Source: an uncultured Clostridia bacterium
GTDB lineage: Bacteria > Bacillota > Clostridia > UBA1381
Reading direction: 5' to 3'
Assembly: GCA_934476675.1 (NCBI GenBank)
Contig: CAKSOE010000006.1
Location: 62,001 to 126,000 of the forward strand
Length of the DNA stretch: 64,000 nucleotides
A program made the translations under genes and the position numbers. The notes under the pieces are model-generated. The model was not told the DNA's origin and did no database searches. It worked only from the letters and a program-made list of their open reading frames with translations. The stretch's first letter is position 1, and each line of letters begins with the position of its first letter. This document shows positions 1-9,839 of this stretch, piece after piece.

Positions 1-1487
1 CGGTTGTGATTACTGAGCCGGAAAGCGGAAAAATGCTGTACACAAACCAGTTACAGGCAGACGATGAGGGCAGATACGGCACGGATTTTATCATGAATGT
101 CGATTCGGGCGTGTACAACATGAGGGTGTATACCGCCTACGGCAAAATTTACGACGGAACAGTTGAGTACAGCGACGGTCTGACCGATAGCTTCAATGCG
201 CTTGCCGCGGACGAAAATACGGCGGAAATGAAAAACTTTATGTACAGCTACGGCGGATATATGAATCTTGATTTGTCTGTTATGAAGGAGTTTTCGGAGG
301 AGGAGCAGATAAAAATTATCGGGCTTATGGCAAAAAAAGCTCCGTATGCAAAGAAAAGCGACATCGGACTGGAATTGTCGGAGGCACAGTTCAGTGTGGG
401 ACTGGCGTCGGATACTTTGCCCGATGAGGAAAAAACAAAAATGTTCAACAGCTATATGGATTTGCTCGGCGCAGATTTTGCGGACATAAGCGCGTTCATA
501 AAAACAAACAATCTCGCTGCATATGTTATTGACGATTTTAATTCGGGAAAATATACATCGCTCAAAGACGATATATACCTTTTGGCTTTGCGCGCATTTA
601 CGGCGCATAGGGTGGAAAACATTTATGATTTGGAGGTTCTTTTCAAAGACAATTTGTTTTCCGTGCCGGACAACGTTATGAAAAAGTACAATGCGGTTAA
701 AAACAAGACTGCATTTTATACGGAGCTGAACAAGAAAGTAAAAAATTTGGAAAGCTTGCAGAATTTCTATGACGCGGCGGAGGAATGTGCCAAAGCGGCG
801 GACAAAAAGGAAGATAATAAAACCACCGGCGGCGGAGGCGGCGGAGGCGGCGGCGGACGGAGCAATGTTCCGGTAATATCCGTACCGTCAGCTGTTGTTA
901 CGCCAAAGCCGCAGGAGGATAAAAAAGACGATACGCCCGATGAACCGCAGAAAATCGAATTTTCGGATTTGGATTCACACGAATGGGCAAAAACGGCAAT
1001 ATACGCGCTTGCCGAAGCAGGAGCCGTTAACGGCAGCGGCGACGGAAAATTTCTGCCGCAAAACAGCATAAAAAGAGAAGAATTTGTAAAAATGCTTGCA
1101 TTGTCCTTTAAGCTGGGCGATAAGGGCGCAGACGTAAGTTTTAACGATGTCGGCGAAAATGACTGGTTTAGAGATTCCGTCTGGGTGTGTGTTTCAAACG
1201 GCATAATCAACGGAATTTCCGATACGGAATTCGGTACGGGCAGATATGTGACAAGACAGGACGCGGCAGCGATGCTTGCGCGTATGTTCAATGCGCCGCA
1301 GCCGGAGGATACCGAAAAATTCGGCGACGATGCCGAAATTGCGGATTATGCAAAGGGCGGTATTTATATGCTCAAAGCGGCGGATATGCTCGGCGGCTAT
1401 GAGGATAATACATTCAGACCGAATTTGCCGGTAACACGTGCCGAAGCGGCAAAAATGATTTATAATCTGCTCAAAAAGGAGGTATAA
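1..1487 (+). CDS. S-layer-homology surface protein, 5' end cut by the window
   Basis: The reading frame is open to the left window edge, so the true start and any signal peptide lie outside; a GTG at position 6 is only the first possible start codon inside. Counting from that GTG, about 270 residues of unrecognised, partly helical sequence lead to ten consecutive glycines (275-284), a Pro/Lys/Asp-rich linker, then three SLH repeats at roughly 319-370, 377-430 and 438-490, each with the usual start (FSDLDSHEWA, FNDVGENDWF, FGDDAEIADY) and conserved Arg-Glu/Arg-Gln/Arg-Ala ending. SLH triplets bind pyruvylated secondary cell-wall polymer and hold exported proteins on the cell surface. The next gene starts 3 nt after the stop with its own ribosome site, so they are probably cotranscribed. 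The job of the N-terminal part is unknown. Confidence 0.85.
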   Translation, partial: VVITEPESGKMLYTNQLQADDEGRYGTDFIMNVDSGVYNMRVYTAYGKIYDGTVEYSDGLTDSFNALAADENTAEMKNFMYSYGGYMNLDLSVMKEFSEEEQIKIIGLMAKKAPYAKKSDIGLELSEAQFSVGLASDTLPDEEKTKMFNSYMDLLGADFADISAFIKTNNLAAYVIDDFNSGKYTSLKDDIYLLALRAFTAHRVENIYDLEVLFKDNLFSVPDNVMKKYNAVKNKTAFYTELNKKVKNLESLQNFYDAAEECAKAADKKEDNKTTGGGGGGGGGGRSNVPVISVPSAVVTPKPQEDKKDDTPDEPQKIEFSDLDSHEWAKTAIYALAEAGAVNGSGDGKFLPQNSIKREEFVKMLALSFKLGDKGADVSFNDVGENDWFRDSVWVCVSNGIINGISDTEFGTGRYVTRQDAAAMLARMFNAPQPEDTEKFGDDAEIADYAKGGIYMLKAADMLGGYEDNTFRPNLPVTRAEAAKMIYNLLKKEV

Positions 1488-1490
1488 CCG

Positions 1491-4358
1491 ATGGCAGAAA
1501 AAACAAGCAGAATTATATCGGCAATTATTGCAATATGCCTGTCGGCGAGTCTCTTTGCCGTTTCAGCGCCTGTCACGGCGGCGGAGGAAACGGATAATTT
1601 TGAGGAACAGAAGCTTTTTCTTGAAAGCATCGGCATTTTAAAATTCAGTGCCGATGAAAATTCAGACGTGAGCAGAGGACAGTTTACGGACATGGCAATG
1701 CGGTCGTATATAGAGGAACTGCCGTCCGTCAGCAAAACCGATGTGTTTAACGACGTTATTCCGAACTATGAATTTAAGGATGCTGTCGAAGCGGCGTACA
1801 ATAATAATATAGTAAGGGGTATGGGCGATAACGATTTCGGCGTTAACGAAATGATTACTCCGAAAGCCGCTGTGACGATAATGCTCAGAATACTCGGCTA
1901 TGAACCGTATATTGAACAGCGCGGCGATTTTGAAAGCAATTATATTTCAGCCGCGGCACAGGCAGGCTTGCTTAAAAAGGTAGACATTTCGCAGGATAAA
2001 CTTTCATTCGGGGCGGCGGTGCAGCTTATGTGCAATGCGGTTAAAATTGCTCCGATTAAGGCGGATACATCATCGAACGGCGTGTCGTATTACACCAAGG
2101 ACGGCGAAACGCTTATTTCCGACAGACTTAATATTTATGAGGAAAAAGGCGTGCTGACCGATACAAGCTGTGCTTCGTTAACGGGCGGAGCGGCATTGGA
2201 AAAGGGATATGTTAAAATCGGCGGTAAAACGTACAGAACGGGAAATACGCGCGCGAATGATTTTATCGGCTATAACGTGCATATTTACTACAAGGAGCTT
2301 GATGAGGGCGACACCGTTTTGTATATCGAGGATAATAAAAGCGATGTGACCGTCATTGACGGAGACAGTTACAGCGATTATTCCGACGGAACATTGTCAT
2401 ATTATACCTCAAATAATTCCGTAAAACAAATCAGAATAGGCACAGACGCGGTGATTATATATAACGGTGCGCTTGTAAGGGGCGGACAGTTTGACAAGTC
2501 GCTGTTTGACGTGAGCATCGGAAATATAACGGTAATAAAAAAATTCGATGATGAACATACGGCTGTTATTATAAAGTCCTACCGCGATACGGTGTATGAC
2601 CGATACAGCGATGCGGATAACAAATATATGCTTATCGACAAATACGAATCGGACAGAAATATTCCGGTTGAAGACGAGGATATGTTTGATATACGCGATA
2701 TATCGGGAAAAGAAATGAAAATAGAGGATATTCCGAATGAAGCCGTAATATCTGCGGCGGTAAGCCTTGACGGCAGCTGCGGATACATGATTGTAAACCA
2801 AAACAAGCTCACACAGGCATATGCGCTGTCGGCAGGAGAGGACAAAGCAACCTTCAAACTTTACAGCGAGGAGGAGCATACATATAACGAAACGGAATAT
2901 CTCTACTGCGATGATTTTATAAAGCATAACAAGGAAAAGAAAACGGTGAAATCCGGTTCGGAGTATACGCTGTATATAGATGCGTTCGGTTATATTGCCT
3001 ATGCTGCGCCGGAAAAGGACGTGTCGGATTTTTACGCTTATATAATAAGATGTTCATGGGACGATGCCGACCCCGATAAAACGCTTATGTTAAAGCTTTT
3101 TAAGGACGACGGCAAAACGGAAACATACAAACTTTCAAAAAATGTAAAAATTGACGGCATAAACTGCAAAAACAAGGATAGCAACATAATCATAAATATG
3201 CTCGGTCTCGGTGCGGATAAAGCGGACGATCCCGGCTTTGACAAAAAATCAAAGCTGGTATATGTAAGCCTGACGTTTGATTCGGAGATACGGTCAATTG
3301 ATACGTGTCTTGAAGAAACGGACGAGCGCGAAAAAGACGATTCTCTCTACCGTGACGGCAGAGAGGCGGACAACACGCTTTATAAAATCACATCAAAAAA
3401 TGCCATGTGGGTAAGTTCACTTTCGTATAAAGCGCGTTATGCAATGTCAACAAAGGCGTTTAATACAGGAATATTCGCGGCGGCGGACACAAAAATTATG
3501 GCAGTACCGCGCGACAGCGACGACCCCGAAAGATTTAAAATGCTTACAACTGATTCGTTTTTTAACGACAGAGCGTATCTTGTAAAGGCATATTCGAGAG
3601 ATGACGAAAGAATTTCTCCCGAAATTATCGTGTTCTATTACCATAGCAGATACAGCGATGATTTCGACAAAGCGGAGGATGCGGTCAGCGCAAGATATGC
3701 GGCGATACCGTTTGAACGTCCGTATGACGGCGCGGTGACGTTTGTTGATAAAATTACGCATGAGTATAATGAAGAAACCTCGGAAACAGATACCGTTCTT
3801 TATCTCACAAACCTTGCAAGCGGAGCGGCGCTTAAATTCAGTATTAATGATGAGGAGCTGCTTTCGGACGGGATAGAACAGGGCGATATTGTGCGGTATA
3901 TGACAATCGGCGGTTCTGTATGCTATCTTGAAAAGCTTTACGCTTTTGCGGACAGAACGTTTAACCCGAACTCACGCCCGATTAAGTGGAACACGAACCG
4001 TCAGGTAACAATATCTTCCTACTATCTGTTCCATAACGGAACATTCCTTTCCGACCCTTACGGAGCGGAATCGGAAACGGGCACATATTCGCTTGCGCGT
4101 GCGGTGGTTACGCATAAGGACGATAAATATATAAGCTATGTAACGTATGATGATTATTTGCAGGGAAACACCGGCGAAAAATACCGCAAACGCGCCCTGC
4201 TCTCATCAACAAAGGTATATAAATACAACGACAGAAATAACAGCATAAACAAGTCGGACATAAGCGGAATAGTAGCCTATGACGACAGCAGCCTTGCACC
4301 TACGGAATGTCTTATCTCGGTAAAAAGCCTTGCGGCAAACTCAATAATAGCTTATTGA
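1491..4358 (+). CDS. Secreted protein with N-terminal SLH domains, 955 aa
   Basis: A signal peptide (hydrophobic core in residues 8-30, cleavage probably near VTAAEE) is followed by two to three SLH-like repeats at about 38-185, with the marker strings FNDVIPN and ITPKAAVTIMLRILGYEP. The remaining 770 residues are beta-rich and acidic, with many Tyr-Asp and Asp-Gly turns, and match no family I recognise. The order is the reverse of the upstream neighbour, which carries SLH at the C terminus. The start is fixed by AAGGAGG nine bases before the ATG. It may be an envelope-anchored scaffold or glycan-binding protein of the carbohydrate locus; that role is inferred from context only. Confidence 0.8.
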   Translation: MAEKTSRIISAIIAICLSASLFAVSAPVTAAEETDNFEEQKLFLESIGILKFSADENSDVSRGQFTDMAMRSYIEELPSVSKTDVFNDVIPNYEFKDAVEAAYNNNIVRGMGDNDFGVNEMITPKAAVTIMLRILGYEPYIEQRGDFESNYISAAAQAGLLKKVDISQDKLSFGAAVQLMCNAVKIAPIKADTSSNGVSYYTKDGETLISDRLNIYEEKGVLTDTSCASLTGGAALEKGYVKIGGKTYRTGNTRANDFIGYNVHIYYKELDEGDTVLYIEDNKSDVTVIDGDSYSDYSDGTLSYYTSNNSVKQIRIGTDAVIIYNGALVRGGQFDKSLFDVSIGNITVIKKFDDEHTAVIIKSYRDTVYDRYSDADNKYMLIDKYESDRNIPVEDEDMFDIRDISGKEMKIEDIPNEAVISAAVSLDGSCGYMIVNQNKLTQAYALSAGEDKATFKLYSEEEHTYNETEYLYCDDFIKHNKEKKTVKSGSEYTLYIDAFGYIAYAAPEKDVSDFYAYIIRCSWDDADPDKTLMLKLFKDDGKTETYKLSKNVKIDGINCKNKDSNIIINMLGLGADKADDPGFDKKSKLVYVSLTFDSEIRSIDTCLEETDEREKDDSLYRDGREADNTLYKITSKNAMWVSSLSYKARYAMSTKAFNTGIFAAADTKIMAVPRDSDDPERFKMLTTDSFFNDRAYLVKAYSRDDERISPEIIVFYYHSRYSDDFDKAEDAVSARYAAIPFERPYDGAVTFVDKITHEYNEETSETDTVLYLTNLASGAALKFSINDEELLSDGIEQGDIVRYMTIGGSVCYLEKLYAFADRTFNPNSRPIKWNTNRQVTISSYYLFHNGTFLSDPYGAESETGTYSLARAVVTHKDDKYISYVTYDDYLQGNTGEKYRKRALLSSTKVYKYNDRNNSINKSDISGIVAYDDSSLAPTECLISVKSLAANSIIAY

Positions 4359-4418
4359 GCTTAAATTGTAAGCTAAATGTTTTAGCATTAAAAATATAAA
4401 AAAAGGGAGATTTGAATT

Positions 4419-5597
4419 ATGAAAAAGGCAAACAAATTAGTCGGTATGCTGGCGGTTGCAGCATTAACAATCGGTGCGTTTGCGTCAGCAGCGGGCGCAG
4501 CGGGAAATATTAAAATGGTTGACCCTCAAAAGGGAGATGTGTGTTCATATAATACTGCAAATATTACAAACAGGTATGGCAATACGGAAAAAAATATAGA
4601 TATTACCGGCAGAACAATTACATATGGCGGCGGCAGCGGATTGTCAATAACCCCCATTGTGTATAAACTGCCATATCAGGCATCAGATGGTGAATGGCAC
4701 GGTATTGAAGCAAGCTCGTATTGGAAAAATAACTTCACATGGGAATTTGACTTTAAATATACAAAGCTGCCCGATGCAGGCAAGGACTTCTTTATTCTTA
4801 TAGGACCAAGCACGGGGAATTATTGGAAAAATAAAATTCAGTTTATCAGAGCCGACGGCGGAGATACATATCGTTTGCAGTGGGGAGGCACTGATTTGCA
4901 GGGGAACGTATCCGCAAAACAGGCAATATCCGCGCCGACAAAGGACGACTGGGACACAGCAACATACGGTTTAAAAGTAAATGAAACATATCACCTTAAA
5001 ATAGAGGCAGACCTTGCAAACAGCGGAAAAATATATGTAACGTTTACAAATCCGAACGTTACGGACGAAAACGGCACGGCATATACAAAACTTACCGAAA
5101 GTCCTTATACAGCCGGAACGTTATACACAACGGTCAATGACTGGGTAAGTGCAGGCAAATACAGTAATGTAATGTTTAAATGTAACAGTGCGCTGAAACT
5201 TGATTTGTCAAACGAAGAATTTTATATGGACAGATTCAGAGCAACAGTACCGTCTGCGGCAGTGGACGGAAACAAGATAGTTGTTTCGGAAACGGTTGTA
5301 AATACCACCAATACGCCGTATTGGACAAAAGCGCCGCTGCTTGTCGGTGCGGTATATGACAGCAATGGTAAAATCGTAAGAACAGGCTATAACGACACTC
5401 AGCCGGCAAGCGGTTTTCCGGCGCTCGGACAGCATGATTATTCAACAACCCTCTATGACCTTGATAAATTAGCTGACGGCACATATACATTTAAAGCGTT
5501 TTTGTGGAACTCATTCAACCAAATGGCTGCATACCCGAATTGTCTTGTAGAAAAGACATTAACTGTTGCAAACGGTACGGTAACAATGGCAGATTAA
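4419..5597 (+). CDS. Secreted beta-sandwich protein, module 1 small subunit (392 aa)
   Basis: The signal peptide covers about residues 1-28, ending in an Ala-rich region. Residues 70-270 look like a concanavalin/laminin-G-type beta sandwich (WKNNFTWEFDFKY, TYHLKIEADLANSGKIYVTF), and 285-390 like an Ig-type or fibronectin-like domain ending LADGTYTFKAFLWNS. It is a clear paralogue of the 380-aa protein at 13063, sharing WKNNFT.EFDF, TYHLKIEAD and the DG.YT.K.F.W ending. Both genes sit directly before a giant GH-A glycosidase. No catalytic motif is visible; a sugar-binding or accessory role is the simplest reading. The RBS AAAGGGAG precedes the ATG. A small hairpin (GCTAAA/TTTAGC) lies in the 60-nt gap upstream. 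Confidence 0.75.
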   Translation: MKKANKLVGMLAVAALTIGAFASAAGAAGNIKMVDPQKGDVCSYNTANITNRYGNTEKNIDITGRTITYGGGSGLSITPIVYKLPYQASDGEWHGIEASSYWKNNFTWEFDFKYTKLPDAGKDFFILIGPSTGNYWKNKIQFIRADGGDTYRLQWGGTDLQGNVSAKQAISAPTKDDWDTATYGLKVNETYHLKIEADLANSGKIYVTFTNPNVTDENGTAYTKLTESPYTAGTLYTTVNDWVSAGKYSNVMFKCNSALKLDLSNEEFYMDRFRATVPSAAVDGNKIVVSETVVNTTNTPYWTKAPLLVGAVYDSNGKIVRTGYNDTQPASGFPALGQHDYSTTLYDLDKLADGTYTFKAFLWNSFNQMAAYPNCLVEKTLTVANGTVTMAD

Positions 5598-5637
5598 ATT
5601 TTTGCCCTGTATCACAGCTTGAGCGGAGGTATTATTA

Positions 5638-8600
5638 ATGTTAAAATTATCGAGAGCGATTACGGTGATATGCACTGCGGCGGCAATGCTTTTTGCAGGC
5701 GTGTGTCCGCTGTGCCGTGCGGAGGAAAAAAGCGAAATCAGCGCGGAAAATATTGTGTCGGAATCCGTAATAAATTATTTTACGTGGAACAGGCTGCTTG
5801 ATAAGGGCGAAGTACACGGAATTGACGCGGCGGAAAATGAATTTATGACGCTTAACCAAACGGTGTATGCCGATGTGAAATGGATTGAAAAATACCTTGA
5901 CGCGTCATATGTCTGGGACGGAAAAACAAAATCCGTTGCGTTTGGTGACGGCGAAAATACGGGCAATGTAAAATGCGGTGATTTTGACGCGGAGGACACA
6001 AGCGGCGAGAACGGATTCTTTTTGGAGGAATATACATATATTCCTCTGAAAGGTCTTTCCGAAAGCATGGGCTGGCATTTTTACAGCGGAGACGCGTTCT
6101 GGATTTTAAGCAAAACGCTTGAAATCGAGGACGCCGTAACAGCAGATATGACCAAGGAAATAATCGAAGCCGGAAAAACAAAGCTTTTCGATTATGACTT
6201 TGAAACGGAAAAGCCAAAGCTTGAATTGGGCTTGTGGGACGGTGCAACGGCAAATACATTTGTCATGCCCTGCGAAATCGTTACCGAGGACGGAAATTCG
6301 TTCATGCAGCTGGGTTCATCGTCGCTGAGATACGGCGGTCTGTATCTGCCGCCAATTGAAAATACAAGGGATACAAAAATAGAATTAGAATTTGACGCAG
6401 CAAAAAGCGAGGATTTTAACGGCAGTTCGTTCATTGTGCTTATTCAGTGCTTTAAAAACGGAGTTTTCAAGTCGTATGTTGACGGCATATATCAGACGCC
6501 GAAAGACCCGGGCAAGTGGACGCATATCAAAAAAGAGTTTGATACCTCAAAAGTGCCGGCAGACGCAACCGATATAAGAATTGTATTCTGTACGTCAAAT
6601 CAGCCGTCACAGGGCGAAGCGTCGGGGCGCATAATGGTGGATAATATCAAGGTGCGTTCATATCCGTATTATACGGACACCTCCGTTTCGCCGAAAATCA
6701 AGGCGGATAAAGTGGGCAACTGGTACATTCTGGGCGAAACGGTCAAAATGACCCCCACAAACAAAATTGACGAGGAAAAATACAAAGCCGTTACGGCGGA
6801 GGTGTATGATTCGGAGAATAAGCTTGTACATACCGGAACTGTCACATCTGCGGAGTTTAACGGCGGATACAGCTGGACTCCCGAAAAACAAGGCTACTAT
6901 GAATTTCAGTTTTATACAATAGATAAATACGGCATTAAAAACACGCTGTATGAGTTTTATACAAAGAAAAACCCCAAAACGCAGGAAACGGTTAAGCTAT
7001 ATATAGAGCGGCAGGGCATTGTTGTGGCAAGGTACAAAACAAAGCCTATGGAGGAACGCTGCGACAGACTGGCGGTTTCGATAGACCCGGGAACGTACCT
7101 CAATCCGGAAATCGTAAACGGACGTAAAAACGGTTTAAGGGGCGACCAGGTGGAACTGGCGGACTTGCTGGGATTTAGGAAAATACGTTATCATTTTCTT
7201 TCGCCGGACGGTCTTGCTTACAAAACGCCGTCAAAGGCGAATATACACCGCGGCGAATTTGATTTTGCCGAGTGGGACGGCTCTGTAAACGAGGCATTGA
7301 AATACGGCTTTGACCTTGTGCTTAATATCATGGGAACGCCGCGGTATGCGTCACCGTACCGCACAGGCTATACCTCTCCGACGGGCGGCGGAATAAACTA
7401 TTATGCTCCCGTAAATATCGAAGCGTGGAGGGCGTATGTCGAATACGCGGTAAAACGCTACAAGGACGTGTGCAATATATGGGAGGTATGGAACGAACCC
7501 CATGTTTACGGCGGAAGTGTGTTCTGGAAAGGCATAACAAAGGATTTTGCCGAAATCCAGAAATCGGCGTATAACGTTATAAAAAAATATCAGCCGGGCG
7601 ACGAAAGTCTTGTAACTTTGGGCGGTATCGGTGCAAGACGATACACCAACTTCTATGAGGAGCTTGTGCAGACGGACGCATACGACTGCTATGACGCAAT
7701 CGCAATGCACGGCTGGGACATCGACCCGTGGAATTACAATAAAATTGCCGAGGATTACGGCAAAGAACCAAAGCCGTTCTGTTCAACGGAAATGCACATG
7801 ATGCTCAGAGCCTCCGATTCAGAATATCTTAATAACACCGAAAAGGAAGAAGCAATGCGCATGGTGGTTGAATTTTTGAAGGATTTCAAGTACGGAGCAC
7901 TGTTCACAACTTTCTTCGCCGTAAATGTGTCGGATGACAAGGACTGGCTGCAATATCTTAACAAAAATAAGATTTACGGTCAGGGAATAGAGGGCGGAGC
8001 GTTCAGAGTGGGGCTGTATTCTCCGAGGTTTGCGGCCATTGCGATGAATACGTTCTTTGATACGATAGGCAAGGAATACGACTATGTTGACGAGTATCTG
8101 CTTGCCAATAAAAAGCAGAATGCCGTAAGAGTAAAAAGTGACGGCAAGGATCAGCTGATTGTGTGGAATGTCGGAGGTTCAAAGAGCAATCCGACTGAGC
8201 TTTCAACGCTTATTACAGACTGCGCAAACGAGGATTTCAAAATTGTTGACTGGGAAAATAACGATGTTGATACTTCGGATTTAAAAAATATCGTTATAAA
8301 GCCGGAAACAATGTATTTCATAAGCGGACTTGACGGCGAAAAGCTTGATAAAATACCGTCAGCGCAGGGCGATGAGCTTTATACGGGGCAGGTGCTTTAC
8401 AACATAACGGAAAAAGCCAAGACCGATACAAGCAATATCTTAACCCATGTCGTAACAAACGGAGATACAAAGCCGCTGTTTAATAAGGACACCTTTGAGC
8501 TTAACAATGACATTTCCTATACGGACACCAACTGGCGCTATATTGCAAAAGAGCCGAATACCTCACAGGAGGATTTCAGTGCGAAATTTGCGCTGTCGGT

Positions 8601-9762
8601 AACCGATGACGGAATGTATCTTGTGGCAAAGGTGAACGATACAAACGATAATGCAATTGCCGATTCGCCGGAGGAAATAAGCCAAAAGAGCGGATTGCAG
8701 TTTGCGTTTGATACAGTCGGCGACCGCAGCGGCAACGGCTACCAGGAATGTTATGTCGGACTTAACTATGCCGGAAAGCCGATTGTCTATAAAAAGACTG
8801 CGCCGTATATCGGCGGAGACATGATTTCCGACTTTACCGAAAGCGGAAATATTATAGAAAATGCAGCCGTACAGCGTATCACTGACGGCAGCGAAATCAC
8901 ATACATGGTATATCTGCCGTCAAAGGAGATATATCCGTATGAGAAAAACGTGAATGATGCTATACATTTCTCGATTATTGCCAACCGCAATGACGGCACA
9001 AAGAATATCGGCTATCTCGAATGGGGCGGCGGACTTGCGGACGAAAAAGACCCGAAAAAATTCGGAAACGTATGGCTCGACAAGACGGTTGCCGAAGAAA
9101 ACGGCATATATTACCCGTATATGGCTGTTGCGGATAATAAGCCGCTGTTTGATAAAAATACTCTCGAATATGCCGATAACATCAGCTGGATAAGCGATAA
9201 TATGAAGTATGTTTCGCTGATTGCGGGCGATAATACGGCAGATGAAACGTTTAAGGCAAAATTTGCCGTAGGAGTGACCGAGGAGGGCATTTATCTTGCC
9301 GCCGAGGTTGATGACAACGACGTTAATATGGACGCGGACAGCGTAGGCGGTATGTGGTCAAAGGATAGTATGCAGTTTGCATTTGACACAGGTATGCGCG
9401 GAAACACAGACGAGCTTATCGGATTCCATTTCGGAAGAGCAGCCGGAAAGGGCGATACCCTGTTTAAGGAGGACGCTCCGTTTATAACCGCCGAAAAAGC
9501 TCCGGCAGGCTATACGCAAAAGAAAACCGTTGTCACGGAGGGTATTCATAATGTTACCGTATCGGACGGAAAAATAATTTATAAAGCGTTTATTCCGGCG
9601 GCGGAGATTTATCCGTTTAATATAGCGGAGAATGAGACGCTTAAAATGTCCGTGCTGTTCAATCAGAACAGGGAGGGAAAGCGCGTGGGTTACCTTGAAT
9701 GGAACTCCGGCATAGGCGCATCGAAAAATCCGAAAGAATACGGAATTATAAGCTATAAATAA
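5638..9762 (+). CDS. Giant secreted multidomain clan GH-A glycoside hydrolase, module 1 (1374 aa)
   Basis: The visible order is: signal peptide (1-28), a copper-amine-oxidase N-terminal-like stalk domain (about 45-165), a carbohydrate-binding jelly roll (180-340), an Ig-like domain (345-460), a GH-A (beta/alpha)8 barrel (475-800), and two tandem CBM9/DOMON-like beta domains (about 945-1145 and 1160-1374) that both begin PLF-K-T. In the barrel, Glu620 in WNEPH is the expected acid/base and Glu718 in STEMH the expected nucleophile, with AMHGWDIDPWN between them. This pattern resembles GH39 and other clan A families, but I cannot assign a CAZy family or substrate. It has no SLH domain, so it is released or held by sugar binding. 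The start follows GCGGAGG. It ends in a strong terminator and is paralogous to the protein at 14296. Confidence 0.8.
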   Translation: MLKLSRAITVICTAAAMLFAGVCPLCRAEEKSEISAENIVSESVINYFTWNRLLDKGEVHGIDAAENEFMTLNQTVYADVKWIEKYLDASYVWDGKTKSVAFGDGENTGNVKCGDFDAEDTSGENGFFLEEYTYIPLKGLSESMGWHFYSGDAFWILSKTLEIEDAVTADMTKEIIEAGKTKLFDYDFETEKPKLELGLWDGATANTFVMPCEIVTEDGNSFMQLGSSSLRYGGLYLPPIENTRDTKIELEFDAAKSEDFNGSSFIVLIQCFKNGVFKSYVDGIYQTPKDPGKWTHIKKEFDTSKVPADATDIRIVFCTSNQPSQGEASGRIMVDNIKVRSYPYYTDTSVSPKIKADKVGNWYILGETVKMTPTNKIDEEKYKAVTAEVYDSENKLVHTGTVTSAEFNGGYSWTPEKQGYYEFQFYTIDKYGIKNTLYEFYTKKNPKTQETVKLYIERQGIVVARYKTKPMEERCDRLAVSIDPGTYLNPEIVNGRKNGLRGDQVELADLLGFRKIRYHFLSPDGLAYKTPSKANIHRGEFDFAEWDGSVNEALKYGFDLVLNIMGTPRYASPYRTGYTSPTGGGINYYAPVNIEAWRAYVEYAVKRYKDVCNIWEVWNEPHVYGGSVFWKGITKDFAEIQKSAYNVIKKYQPGDESLVTLGGIGARRYTNFYEELVQTDAYDCYDAIAMHGWDIDPWNYNKIAEDYGKEPKPFCSTEMHMMLRASDSEYLNNTEKEEAMRMVVEFLKDFKYGALFTTFFAVNVSDDKDWLQYLNKNKIYGQGIEGGAFRVGLYSPRFAAIAMNTFFDTIGKEYDYVDEYLLANKKQNAVRVKSDGKDQLIVWNVGGSKSNPTELSTLITDCANEDFKIVDWENNDVDTSDLKNIVIKPETMYFISGLDGEKLDKIPSAQGDELYTGQVLYNITEKAKTDTSNILTHVVTNGDTKPLFNKDTFELNNDISYTDTNWRYIAKEPNTSQEDFSAKFALSVTDDGMYLVAKVNDTNDNAIADSPEEISQKSGLQFAFDTVGDRSGNGYQECYVGLNYAGKPIVYKKTAPYIGGDMISDFTESGNIIENAAVQRITDGSEITYMVYLPSKEIYPYEKNVNDAIHFSIIANRNDGTKNIGYLEWGGGLADEKDPKKFGNVWLDKTVAEENGIYYPYMAVADNKPLFDKNTLEYADNISWISDNMKYVSLIAGDNTADETFKAKFAVGVTEEGIYLAAEVDDNDVNMDADSVGGMWSKDSMQFAFDTGMRGNTDELIGFHFGRAAGKGDTLFKEDAPFITAEKAPAGYTQKKTVVTEGIHNVTVSDGKIIYKAFIPAAEIYPFNIAENETLKMSVLFNQNREGKRVGYLEWNSGIGASKNPKEYGIISYK

Positions 9763-9767
9763 TGACT

Positions 9768-9818
9768 GAAACGTACCGCACGGAGTGTATAAACACTCCG
9801 GCGGCGTTTCGTTTGTTT
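9768..9818 (+). terminator. Intrinsic terminator with a three-part stem
   Basis: Left arm GAAACG, CCGC, CGGAGTGT and right arm ACACTCCG, GCGG, CGTTTC pair over 18 bp with only TA and A bulged on the left, a 4-nt loop (ATAA), then GTTTGTTT. It ends the module 1 transcript and shows that the ATG at 9762, which overlaps the previous stop, is not a real start. It lies only 21 nt before the next gene's ATG, leaving no room for a promoter between them. Confidence 0.88.
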
Positions 9819-9839
9819 AAAATTAAAGCGAGGAAGAAT

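Noticed and set aside
9762..9839. N-terminal extension of the 709-aa protein from an ATG overlapping the previous stop
   Set aside because: The segment is an intrinsic terminator hairpin and lacks a ribosome site; the ATG at 9840 has one.
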